From a candidate division LCP-89 bacterium B3_LCP (GTDB lineage Bacteria; Electryoneota; B3-LCP): a stretch of 64,000 bases of DNA. The translations under genes and the position numbers were made by a program. The notes under the pieces are model-generated. The model was given only the letters and a program-made list of their open reading frames with translations, was not told where the DNA came from and ran no database searches. The stretch lies in assembly GCA_005223185.1 (NCBI GenBank), contig NJBN01000004.1, positions 295,443 through 359,442 on the forward strand, given 5' to 3'. Of this stretch, positions 1-8,008 are shown one piece after another (the first letter of the stretch is position 1; every line of letters begins with the position of its first letter).

Positions 1-1
1 C

Positions 2-1561
2 GCTTCAATCTATCTGAGCTGGGACGGTGGCGCCTACTACTCCCGTCTCATGACCTATGTTGGGAATGATCAGTACAGTTTCACCTTCAATCCGCCACCT
101 GGTTGGTCAACCCTCGAATATTACATCGAAGCGATTAACAACCAAGCTCAGATAGCCGAATCCTCCGTTTATGAGTGCTGGACTACTGGCTTGGAATATC
201 TTCAGGACGCGAACTTGCTCTATTGCTCTGACCAGTTGTACGCATCCGGTAACTATGACACCACTATTACAAACGTGTTAGATGCTATGACCTATGTGAT
301 CTACCAGATCTGGGATGTGGATGAATATGGCACCCCTGACTACTGGACGGTTTTAAGTAATTATCCTCACTGTATATGGGTTGGTTTCGGGGATTGGGAT
401 GAAGCAGTTTTTCCCATGAACAGTATTGACAATCCCTTTAGCCACTATCTGGAGAATGGCGGCGATTTTCTCTTCTCTTCTGAAGAGATGATGGGAAGCT
501 GGACTTTGTGGACAGATTACACCTTCACAGCGGGTGAGATTGCCTATGACTGGCTGGGAGTAGAACATGTCCAACATGACCTCTGCTATGATATGATCTA
601 TCTGACAGATCCGGTCGATCCGGTCTGTCAGGGTATGACAAGTCCTATCAATCTGGAAGACCTTGATCCGGGGATCCCACATTATGAAGATATCATAACG
701 CCGCGATATCAGAATGCACCGACAATGTTCATCTACGATAATGAGACAGCCGGCCTTCGGGATGATGATGAATCCCATAACATGATACACCTGTGCTTCT
801 GCCTTTTTAGACTACCTCCGGATCAAATGAACATCTTCATCCCCAACGTGTTCGAATACTTTGTGGGCAACATAAGTCCGCTTACCGTTACACTCACTCC
901 CTATAATCCTCCTATACAAATTCCCGCTACTGGTGGCAGATTCGATTTCAACATTGCTATCACCAACAATTCACCTTCCGCCCTGACTTTCGATGCCTGG
1001 ACTATGGTGACCCTGCCTAACGGCATGCCATACGGTCCTCTCCTGGGTCCCATAAATCTGACTCTTCCCGCCGGGATTACCATTGAACGGGATAGATCGC
1101 AGATTGTGCCTGCAACCGCACCTGCGGGCGTATACAGTTACTTCGCCTATGTTGGTGATTACCCCTCGGTAATTGATTATCAGGATGAATTCGACTTCGA
1201 AAAGCTAACCACAGGAGATGGTACACCGTATAGTGAATGGGAGAACAGTGGTGAGAGCTTCGATCCCTGGCTGGCAACTTCGGAAGTTGAGATCCCTGAT
1301 AGCTACGCTTTGCTTCCTGCTTACCCCAACCCCTTCAACCCGGTAGCCAACTTGACTTTCGCTCTGCCGGAAGCCGCCAAAGTGAACCTGAATGTCTATG
1401 ACATCTCAGGTCGCCTGGTTGCAGAACTGGTCAACGGCTGGCGGGATGCGGGTATCCATCATGTAAACTTCAATGCAGAAAATATGGCTTCAGGAATCTA
1501 CATCACCAGAATAGAGGCGGGCGGTTTCGCCGCATCACAGAAGATGGTGCTGGTGAAGTAG
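2..1561 (+). CDS. Secreted surface protein with T9SS sorting domain (5' end outside window)
   Basis: The frame is open to the window edge, so this is the C-terminal 519 residues of a longer protein; the first internal ATG is at 50. Residues 1-290 closely match the second half of the protein at 35565-38495 (shared 'CSDQLY', 'WDVDE', 'PDYWTVLSNY', 'SSEEM'). Next comes a ~120-residue module, also found in the protein at 20861-23071, with 'IPATGG', 'YGPLLGP' and 'EKLTTGDG'. It ends in a type A sorting domain (PNPFNPVANLTF, ISGRLVAELVNGWRDAG, SGIYI, terminal VLVK). The expected role is a secreted protein anchored or released by T9SS; no catalytic motif is visible, so the function is unknown. The protein looks like a chimera of two neighbouring paralogues. 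A GNRA-loop terminator follows 30 bp after the stop. Confidence 0.85.
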   Translation, partial: ASIYLSWDGGAYYSRLMTYVGNDQYSFTFNPPPGWSTLEYYIEAINNQAQIAESSVYECWTTGLEYLQDANLLYCSDQLYASGNYDTTITNVLDAMTYVIYQIWDVDEYGTPDYWTVLSNYPHCIWVGFGDWDEAVFPMNSIDNPFSHYLENGGDFLFSSEEMMGSWTLWTDYTFTAGEIAYDWLGVEHVQHDLCYDMIYLTDPVDPVCQGMTSPINLEDLDPGIPHYEDIITPRYQNAPTMFIYDNETAGLRDDDESHNMIHLCFCLFRLPPDQMNIFIPNVFEYFVGNISPLTVTLTPYNPPIQIPATGGRFDFNIAITNNSPSALTFDAWTMVTLPNGMPYGPLLGPINLTLPAGITIERDRSQIVPATAPAGVYSYFAYVGDYPSVIDYQDEFDFEKLTTGDGTPYSEWENSGESFDPWLATSEVEIPDSYALLPAYPNPFNPVANLTFALPEAAKVNLNVYDISGRLVAELVNGWRDAGIHHVNFNAENMASGIYITRIEAGGFAASQKMVLVK

Positions 1562-1591
1562 TTTCGAGTTGCGAGTTTCGTGTTTCGAGTT

Positions 1592-1618
1592 AAGCGCTTC
1601 CGTAAGGGGGCGCTTTTT
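1592..1618 (+). terminator. Rho-independent terminator after the first gene
   Basis: A 10-bp stem (AAGCGCTTCC pairing with GGGGGCGCTT, two G-U pairs) closes a GTAA tetraloop and runs into TTTTTAT. Confidence 0.75.
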
Positions 1619-2167
1619 ATATGCCTACCACAACTGTCATTCCGGGCTGGCGGAACAGTGCCTTACGCAGCATTCAATCCCTCCAGAAATGGGGGGATTT
1701 TTTATGTGTAAAAAACGATTTTTTTACATTTCCGGTTGGCGACAGATTTGACGCAGGCGATTTGATTCTTCAGCACAAAAACGACAGAAATTTTGACTCC
1801 CCCGCACGAAATTTAAAATTACGACATATTTGTCGTTTTCAGGGGTTATGTGATTGGTTTTCAGTTGGTTTAGGTTGTCAGTCATATTTGTCGCCAATGA
1901 CAGATGTGTCGTTGTCAAGAAGATGAGAATGGGAGTGAGAAAGGGGAGGATAGATGGAGTGAAAGTTGTAGATATTCGTAGTATTTGGGAGTTGTTTGTG
2001 GTTATATATATAATATACAACAATATTGGGCGGAATGCAAGGGGGAAGTGGGATTTATGGGGTTCAGGGTTCGGGATTCAGGGATCTGTGAATGGATGGG
2101 AAGATTTGTATAACACTTTGAACACCTCTGGATTCCCGCGTGCGCGGGAATGACAGTCTTGGAAGCG

Positions 2168-2203
2168 TGAGATTGCTTCGTCCCTTCGGTCCTCGCAATG
2201 ACG
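2168..2203. repeat. Dispersed repeat of the 'GAGATTGCTTCG' type
   Basis: The segment reads GAGATTGCTTCG, TCCCTTCGGTCC, TCGCAATGACGG. It resembles short non-coding repeats that I recall from many bacterial genomes; no coding potential. Assigned by pattern only. Confidence 0.5.
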
Positions 2204-2444
2204 GTTCGTGGGCGCATGGGTTTGATTTTCAATCCTGAATGGGTGGATTTGTCTACACTTTGGACTTCTCTGGATTCCCGCATACGCAGGAATCCAGAGA
2301 ACAAACAAAAAGCACCAACCTACCTGGACATCGAACGATATTCCCACAGCAGAGCTGTGGGGCACCAAAATGTTGGGTTGTCCCGTAGGGATGGCTACGC
2401 CGCGCTGTGCTTAACCCAACCTACTGAATACTAACTTTAGAATG

Positions 2445-2529
2445 AGGGCAATGTCATTCTGGCTTGTCCAGAATCTGACATTGCCCTGCTGTCAGATTCC
2501 CGAGGCGCTTCGCTTCCGGGAATGACAGC
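2445..2529. repeat. Two back-to-back long hairpins
   Basis: The first hairpin (2445-2487) pairs AGGGCAATGTCA with TGACATTGCCCT around an inner TTCTGG/CCAGAA stem. The second (2488-2529) pairs GCTGTCA with TGACAGC, with ATTCCCG/CGGGAAT inside. They lie 30 bp upstream of the promoter at 2560 and could be repeat remnants, a transcript barrier or both. Confidence 0.6.
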
Positions 2530-2559
2530 TTCAGGTTTTTCCACAAAATATCTCCCCTC

Positions 2560-2588
2560 TTGACTTTTGCATATTTATTTAGTATATT
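2560..2588 (+). promoter_or_regulatory. Sigma70-type promoter for the 2652 gene
   Basis: -35 TTGACT (2560-2565), 17-bp spacer, -10 TATATT (2583-2588), followed by an AT-rich leader and the GGAGG at 2642. Confidence 0.65.
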
Positions 2589-2651
2589 GATTATTATCAC
2601 TCTTTTCCAGTCTGAAAATTTGCAATTTGCATTTTGCAATTGGAGGTTACC

Positions 2652-4283
2652 ATGCGATACGGAATATTATTACTCTTATTACCTGCCCTGCTCATCTTCT
2701 TACCCACTGGGGCAGATGCCACCTGGCCTACTACACTGGAAGAAAACCTACCGATAGCGGCTGGACCAACTGTCGCAGCCATGTACCCAACCGCTTTGCC
2801 CTATACCAATGGAAGCACTTTAGTCATATCATATCAGGCAGATGTTTACAATTCTTACCAGATTGTTGATAAATATGGTGTTGTTAGCGACCCACAGCCC
2901 TTAGTTGATTTTTATCACCTGGTAACTCCAGATAATCCCAAAGCGATAGTAGACGGCTTCGGAGGTGCGATCGCGACCTGGAGAATTGAGTACTTCGCGG
3001 ATTCTGCTGGCATATGGGCACAGCGGATAGATGCCTATGGTAATCGCTTGTGGGGAAATAATGGGCTGAGAATATTCGATGAGGATCAAACGGATTATAG
3101 TATAAGTTCGGACAATGCGGGCGGATTGCTGGTTAGCTATGAGAGGGACGGTAACATTTGGGCTCAACACGTTGACTCTACAGGTCAGATTCTATGGGAT
3201 CAACCCTACGGGATTCCAGTGAGCAACTCCCACTATCAACAGGATAAACCTGAGATTACGCATGATGGCAATGGCGGCGCCTACATAACCTGGGTAGATT
3301 GCAGACCTCCTTTCGGTTATGATGGGGCTACCTTCATACAGAAATTGGATGCTGCGGGGAACATTGTTTGGACTCCCAACGGTATATATGTGGATAATTA
3401 CAATTGGTTACATAAAGTGATTCCTGATGGCCAGGGTGGCGTCATCGTGAACGTTGGAGGCGGGTATGCCGGTCATGTCATACGCATAGATCCCGATGGT
3501 GATTTTCTCTGGAGGCGTCAAGAGGTTACCAATGACATGCTAGCTCAGATAGTCGAAGGAGATTCTATCTATTTTTATATAGGATTCGAGGATTATCATG
3601 ATAATGTTGTCGCCCAAAAGATGGATATACAATATGGGAATACCTACTGGCCTGTCTTTGGTAGTAATGCAGGTGCGCAAATGGAGTTGGTTGATCTTTC
3701 ATCCAAGTGTATATGGGATTTCCGTTATGAATATCCTTATTTTTATGGAGTATTCAAAATGGGTGATGGCCCGCCAGATAGCGATCATTGGCTTTATGCT
3801 CAGAAACTGGACTCATCGGGCAACTGCTGTTGGGATAGTAATGGTGTGGCTTTAAGCCATTTCTACGGGGGAGATTTTTACGCCCTGGAAGTCGCAAGTT
3901 GCGCACCTGATCCCTATGGGGGAGTTGTAGGTGTTTGCCAAATTCAAAGCGTAACTTACGACCATGACACCTATGCCAAACGATGTTCAAACGATGGAAC
4001 TTTAGGCGGACCATTCCAAAGTAAGGAATTGCCTACCATGAAAGTGCAACTCACAGGTCTTTCTGAAAGCAGATTACAGTTTAACATACTGGAAGCAGGT
4101 ATTGTTCATATAGATCTTTATAACCTCTTAGGACAACACGTAAAAACCATCCAGAACAGTTACCTCCAATCAGGCACGCACACCGCTCACATAGACCAGT
4201 CTTCACTCTCCTCCGGTATCTACTTCCTGAGACTACACACCCCCACCGGCAGCCAAGTGGCTAAGATGGTGGTGGTGAAGTAG
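2652..4283 (+). CDS. Secreted repeat protein with C-terminal sorting domain
   Basis: 543 residues from the ATG at 2652, chosen because GGAGG at 2642-2646 sits 5 bp upstream; a longer frame opens only at a TTG at 2634. The N-terminal ~23 residues (MRYGILLLLLPALLIF, then GADA) form a signal peptide. The body has several 'W-Q-x-D-x-x-G-x-x-LW' units alternating with 'GGAYITW'-like strands, suggesting a beta-propeller of the kind seen in T9SS cargo. The last ~80 residues are a divergent type A sorting domain lacking PNPFNP but keeping 'LYNLLGQHVKTI', 'SSGIYFLRL' and terminal 'KMVVVK'. Function unknown; probably a surface or extracellular structural protein. It has its own promoter and a terminator shared with the convergent ddl. 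Confidence 0.85.
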   Translation: MRYGILLLLLPALLIFLPTGADATWPTTLEENLPIAAGPTVAAMYPTALPYTNGSTLVISYQADVYNSYQIVDKYGVVSDPQPLVDFYHLVTPDNPKAIVDGFGGAIATWRIEYFADSAGIWAQRIDAYGNRLWGNNGLRIFDEDQTDYSISSDNAGGLLVSYERDGNIWAQHVDSTGQILWDQPYGIPVSNSHYQQDKPEITHDGNGGAYITWVDCRPPFGYDGATFIQKLDAAGNIVWTPNGIYVDNYNWLHKVIPDGQGGVIVNVGGGYAGHVIRIDPDGDFLWRRQEVTNDMLAQIVEGDSIYFYIGFEDYHDNVVAQKMDIQYGNTYWPVFGSNAGAQMELVDLSSKCIWDFRYEYPYFYGVFKMGDGPPDSDHWLYAQKLDSSGNCCWDSNGVALSHFYGGDFYALEVASCAPDPYGGVVGVCQIQSVTYDHDTYAKRCSNDGTLGGPFQSKELPTMKVQLTGLSESRLQFNILEAGIVHIDLYNLLGQHVKTIQNSYLQSGTHTAHIDQSSLSSGIYFLRLHTPTGSQVAKMVVVK

Positions 4284-4298
4284 AATTATGAATAATGG

Positions 4299-4327
4299 GC
4301 GTTCTCGCTTGGAGGGAACGCTCTTTT
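4299..4327 (+). terminator. Terminator between convergent genes
   Basis: GCGTTCTC (4299-4306) pairs with GGGAACGC (4314-4321) around a 7-nt loop and is followed by TCTTTT. It overlaps the last codons of the convergent ddl. Confidence 0.55.
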
Positions 4328-5336
4328 ATCTCATCCCCGCTAACCTATCCACCAGCTCCTCAAAATTAATCCCCGCTTCTGCGGCAGCTTTGGGAACCAG
4401 ACTGGTAGCAGTCATCCCCGGGATGGTGTTCACCTCCAGGCAGAACAGATCGCCATCATCGGTCATGCGGAAATCCACCCGGCTGTAATGCCGGCATCCC
4501 AGCGCCTGATGTGCTTTCAACCCATACTCCTGCAAGCGTTCTATTTCCTCTTCAGAGACCGGCGCCGGGCACAGATAATCGGTTTGCCCCTTGGTGTATT
4601 TGGATAGGTAATCGTACACTCCCCCGTGCGGGCGAATTTCTATAGGCGACAGCGCTTCATCCCCCAAAACGGTGACCGTCAATTCCTTTCCAGCTATGAA
4701 CGGTTCGATCATAATATCGTAATTGAGTTCTTTAATCCCCTTAAGCGCTTCTTCAATGCCTGACGCATCCTTCAGTATGAATAATCCCACTGCAGATCCC
4801 AAAGCATCCGGCTTGATCACAGCAGGGAAACCGAAGGTTTCCTCGATCTTATCCTCTACCAAAGCGGGGTTTGCCTCATCTGAGGTGATGAGAATTTCAT
4901 CCGGAGTTGGCACTCCGACCGCTCTGAACAGAGTTTTCGCCTTGGGTTTATTCATTGCCAGCGCCGATGCTAAGGAACCGCTGCCTACAAACGGGATCCC
5001 CACCATTTCCAAGCAAGCTTGCAGCCGCCCATCTTCACCCATGCCTCCGTGCAGCATGGGGAATACTATGTCAGGTTTCTGGCGATCCAGCGTTTCCATC
5101 AGAGCACCCAAACGCCTCGGCATAAACCGGGGGAGATCGGATAGTCCAGGAGGTTCCTCGCCGACGGTTTCATCAAATAGCGAAACTCGCGTTGGAACTA
5201 TACGCACCGGATCGATCAGATCAACTTTATAAACTTCATGACCCTGGTTAGCCAGAGCACCGGCAACAGCTTCGCCCGACGTTAAGGAAACCCGTCTCTC
5301 TGCCGATTCGCCGCCCATTAGTACGATTATTTTCAT
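4326..5336 (-). CDS. ddl: D-alanine--D-alanine ligase
   Basis: 336 residues, the usual Ddl length. Ddl joins two D-alanines using ATP in the cytoplasm for peptidoglycan synthesis. Visible family motifs: N-terminal 'VLMGGESAERRVSL' (pre-ATP-grasp Rossmann part), 'LHGGMGEDGRLQ' (~95-107), 'GSGSLASALAMNKPKAK' (the family usually has D-K at the N-K step), 'VIKPDALGSAVG', 'IEPFIAGKELTVTVLG' and the Mg/substrate motif 'EVNTIPGMT' near the C-terminus. The start follows a clear promoter (TTGAAT-17-TATATT at 5365-5393). It is a lone gene, convergent with the sorted-protein gene and divergent from a membrane glycosyltransferase. Confidence 0.95.
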   Translation of the reverse strand: MKIIVLMGGESAERRVSLTSGEAVAGALANQGHEVYKVDLIDPVRIVPTRVSLFDETVGEEPPGLSDLPRFMPRRLGALMETLDRQKPDIVFPMLHGGMGEDGRLQACLEMVGIPFVGSGSLASALAMNKPKAKTLFRAVGVPTPDEILITSDEANPALVEDKIEETFGFPAVIKPDALGSAVGLFILKDASGIEEALKGIKELNYDIMIEPFIAGKELTVTVLGDEALSPIEIRPHGGVYDYLSKYTKGQTDYLCPAPVSEEEIERLQEYGLKAHQALGCRHYSRVDFRMTDDGDLFCLEVNTIPGMTATSLVPKAAAEAGINFEELVDRLAGMR

Positions 5337-5364
5337 TTTATTTATCTCGTTATATTCGTTTCAG

Positions 5365-5393
5365 AATATACTATTTATCTGACAGATATTCAA
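5365..5393 (-). promoter_or_regulatory. Promoter for ddl
   Basis: On the minus strand, -35 TTGAAT (5393-5388), a 17-bp spacer and -10 TATATT (5370-5365), about 30 bp before the ddl ATG. Confidence 0.65.
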
Positions 5394-5473
5394 CCTTTTT
5401 CGAGGGAAATGGTTTCTGTACATGAAATCTCCTTTAGCTTGCCTTATCCAAACATTGACCGCCAATATTTCAC

Positions 5474-5502
5474 TTGCGAATTTCTGCGGGAATTGCTATC
5501 TT
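5474..5502 (+). promoter_or_regulatory. Candidate promoter giving a leaderless transcript
   Basis: TTGCGA (5474-5479), a 17-bp spacer and TATCTT (5497-5502). The expected transcription start (about 6-8 bp after the -10) falls on the ATG at 5508, which lacks a Shine-Dalgarno sequence. Confidence 0.4.
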
Positions 5503-5507
5503 TGCGC

Positions 5508-7676
5508 ATGATGGCTGACCAATCAAAAAAAATTACAACGATCCCTCTTCTCCTGGCAGGTTGTTTCTGTCTTCTCTGTGCTGTCTTGCTGTGGAAGAAC
5601 ATCGCCCTGCACTTCGCCCAAATCGAAGAGATCCTGCCATCGTTGCACATATCGAATCTCATTGCTGGGAAAACCATATTTTTCATATTCATAGTTTTTT
5701 GCTTGGGCTTAGCTATCTTTATTCTGACTAAAATCCCCTGGCGTCAGCTTTTACCGGATACTGGTAATAAAGTTCGTCTGGTTCTTTCCTTGGCTGCTTT
5801 TGGGATTACCTTCATGCCTCTGTTCTGGTTGAGATTTGGCGCTGCTGCCTGGTTGTTGACTGTCCTTCACGCCATTTCGCTGTTATTAGGTCTGGTTGGA
5901 ATTATAGCACTCTCATCCTGGTTAGCACAGCGATTTCAGTTCTCTACCCATACTTTAAAAGGAAGCTGGTTGTATTCAAATCCCTGGTTTCCGGCAGCTT
6001 TTCTGCTGGGGTTGTCGCTCTATTTTTCCCATCACTGTTTCGCCAACATCCCTCACATTGAAGATTCCATAGCGCAGCTCTTGCAAGCGCGCATATTCGC
6101 CACAGGACAGATTACCTCAGAACCGTTTCTGCCTAAGGAATTCTTCTTCTTCGGTTTCATGTTGGATTTCGACCGGTGGTTTTCACAATATCCACCCGGA
6201 CATCCTTTAATCCTGACGCTGGGCGTTCTGATTAAGATGCCCTACCTGATCAATCCTCTTTTAGGAGTTTTGAGCGTCATCCTGTGCTATTTCCTGCTGA
6301 AGTGGTCGATCGGGCAGAAGGAAGCTTCGTGGGGCGCCTGGGCGATGTGTCTGTCTCCCTTTGTAATCTTCATGAGTTCCGAATTCATGAACCACTCCAC
6401 TACTTTAGTAACCTCCCTATTGGGATGGGTTGCCCTGTACAAGATTACAGACCGGAGAAAGATATGGTCAATTATCGCCGGACTGGCATTCGGTTACTGC
6501 GCTGCCACCAGACCTCTGGAAGGGGTTATTTTAGCTCTTATAGGTGGTTGCTACGTTCTCTCGACCGATGGTAAATTGCAGTTTAAATCCATCCTAAATG
6601 CTGTTCCTTATACGCTGGGTTTCTTGGCTGCAGTTTCCCTCTATTTCATCCATAATTCCTTAACCACAGGTCATCCTTTGACCACCGGTTATCAGTTGAG
6701 TTGGGGCGGAACAGGGGTTGGATTGGGAGAGGTCAATTGGGGACCTCCACATACACTTAGTTACGGAATAATAAATACTTTCATGTCCATCGCTGGCTTC
6801 AATGTTTACCTGTTTGAAATACCCCTACCGGCGCTGCTGGGAATCTTCATCTGGGCTGCATGGGGGAAGAGGTTGACCAACTGGGATAAGGTGATGTTAG
6901 CTGTGTTGATTTTAATACCTATAGGTTATCTATTCTACTACTTTCACGATTTCTGTTTCGGACCCCGCTACTACTATGTGTTAGTTCCCCAGGTATTGTA
7001 TTTCACCATAAAAGGAATATGCATTATATATAATAGGATGGTTCAAGGACTGGCGATACCGCACCAAAAGGTTCGTTCAGGACTGATCTGGGCGGGGATA
7101 ATTCTTCTGGTTTTACAGTTTTCGATAGCCATACCGTATCGTTCTTCTGTATATGCGGATAACTACTGGGGCACCGATGATGGACCCATGCGGGAAGCTC
7201 GCCGCCTGGATCTGAAAAACGCGGTAGTCTTCATCGAAAATCAGCCCTGGGAAGTTCTCCAGACCAAACTGCACCATCTTGGCTATAATATGGGTGACGC
7301 TCACAAGTTAATGTTTTTAGTTACTCTGGAAGGGTTAAATAAAGTACTGACGGAAATGGGATACCGAGGCGAAGATAGCTGGGAAGCAGAAGTGAACCTG
7401 ATAGAATTAAATAAGCGAATCTATATCTGGAATGATAGACACATAGATGCAGGCAATCCCCCCATCGATCCCTGGGCAGTGGAAGGCAACTATACCTATT
7501 TTTCCAACGGCGTCCTGCATCAGGATCCCACAGACCGAAACCCGGAAGTGATTCTTGTCAGAGACTTAGGTGATCACAATAATAAATTGCTGGAACAGTT
7601 CCCTGGCAGGAAAACATATCGCTATGCTTACGATCCCGAAGTCGGGCGGTTTCGCATATTGCCTTTAAGATTGTGA
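5508..7676 (+). CDS. GT39-type membrane glycosyltransferase (GT-C fold)
   Basis: 722 residues from the ATG at 5508. An upstream in-frame ATG at 5409 is possible, but its GAGGG lies only 2 bp away and the extra 33 residues are polar. About 11-13 hydrophobic segments span the first 550 residues. The first extracytoplasmic loop carries an acidic motif ('IPHIEDSIAQLLQARIF') and a later 'QYPPGHPLIL', as in the ArnT/PMT superfamily that uses lipid-linked sugars as donors. A soluble C-terminal domain of ~170 residues follows ('NAVVFIENQPWEVL'). It probably transfers a sugar or aminoarabinose-like group onto envelope glycans or proteins; donor and acceptor cannot be read from the sequence. It shares a bidirectional terminator with the convergent DsrK-like gene. 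Confidence 0.8.
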   Translation: MMADQSKKITTIPLLLAGCFCLLCAVLLWKNIALHFAQIEEILPSLHISNLIAGKTIFFIFIVFCLGLAIFILTKIPWRQLLPDTGNKVRLVLSLAAFGITFMPLFWLRFGAAAWLLTVLHAISLLLGLVGIIALSSWLAQRFQFSTHTLKGSWLYSNPWFPAAFLLGLSLYFSHHCFANIPHIEDSIAQLLQARIFATGQITSEPFLPKEFFFFGFMLDFDRWFSQYPPGHPLILTLGVLIKMPYLINPLLGVLSVILCYFLLKWSIGQKEASWGAWAMCLSPFVIFMSSEFMNHSTTLVTSLLGWVALYKITDRRKIWSIIAGLAFGYCAATRPLEGVILALIGGCYVLSTDGKLQFKSILNAVPYTLGFLAAVSLYFIHNSLTTGHPLTTGYQLSWGGTGVGLGEVNWGPPHTLSYGIINTFMSIAGFNVYLFEIPLPALLGIFIWAAWGKRLTNWDKVMLAVLILIPIGYLFYYFHDFCFGPRYYYVLVPQVLYFTIKGICIIYNRMVQGLAIPHQKVRSGLIWAGIILLVLQFSIAIPYRSSVYADNYWGTDDGPMREARRLDLKNAVVFIENQPWEVLQTKLHHLGYNMGDAHKLMFLVTLEGLNKVLTEMGYRGEDSWEAEVNLIELNKRIYIWNDRHIDAGNPPIDPWAVEGNYTYFSNGVLHQDPTDRNPEVILVRDLGDHNNKLLEQFPGRKTYRYAYDPEVGRFRILPLRL

Positions 7677-7803
7677 TGATTGGTGTTGGTGGCTTCCAGG
7701 AGCTATGAATTGTTGGGTTATTGATCCCCCCTTGCTCCCCCCTTGAAAAAAGGGTGGCATGTGTAAGCCCGCTTGTTACCTTTCATAGTCGGGATTACCT
7801 GTG

Positions 7804-7882
7804 CTGCTGACTCTCAGCAGTAAACAGTCACTCCTCAGAATAAATTCTGAGGCTGAAACTAATCAAGATCACTGAAGTGATC
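7804..7882. repeat. Structured hairpin repeat, copy 1
   Basis: Three successive stems: CTGCTGA/TCAGCAG (7804-7820), CCTCAGAAT/ATTCTGAGG (7833-7852) and GATCACT/AGTGATC (7867-7882). The stretch from 7833 to 7882 closely matches 50866-50915, including the spacer 'GGCTGAAACTAATCAA'. It lies in the 330-bp gene-free gap 7677-8008, which otherwise holds only a C-rich/A-rich stretch near 7725 and the terminator at 7953. Confidence 0.7.
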
Positions 7883-7952
7883 GTTATCCGTTGCGGTAAG
7901 CTTTTCCCTCTTAGTCTTGTTCCTTAAAGGCTGCGTCCTGACGGTTTTATTA

Positions 7953-7981
7953 AAAAGGCTAACCTCACGGTCAGCCTTTTT
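7953..7981. terminator. Bidirectional terminator
   Basis: AAAAAGGCT-A-ACC pairs with GGT-C-AGCCTTTT around a TCAC loop. Runs of A on the left and T on the right let it serve both the glycosyltransferase gene and the convergent DsrK-like gene. Confidence 0.7.
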
Positions 7982-8008
7982 GTCTTCCATCATCTAGAAT
8001 TGCCTCAC

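Larger units (their letters stand above)
1562..2559. repeat. Gene-free palindrome-rich island
   Basis: About 1 kb with no convincing gene; short open frames on both strands overlap the repeats. It holds the 1592-1618 terminator, a 9-bp stem at 1707-1728 (TGTAAAAAA/TTTTTTACA), six CGACA/TGTCG sites between 1740 and 1911, a 9-bp palindrome ATTCCCGCG/CGCGGGAAT at 2132-2151, a 12-bp one TCTCTGGATTCC/GGAATCCAGAGA at 2267-2300, CCCACAGC/GCTGTGGG at 2342-2360, GTTGGGTT/AACCCAAC around 2370-2419, and two back-to-back long hairpins at 2445-2529. The blocks at 2110-2151 and 2254-2292 are also direct repeats of each other. Confidence 0.7.

Noticed and set aside
353-790. 145-codon open frame antisense to the first sorted-protein gene
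   Set aside because: It lies wholly inside a real gene in another frame, has no SD, and its sequence has no domain-like features.
1724-2023. 99-codon frame on the minus strand (and a 99-codon frame at 1854-2153 on the plus strand) in the palindrome-rich island
   Set aside because: Both span repeat or biased DNA, overlap each other, and show no ribosome site or recognisable sequence.
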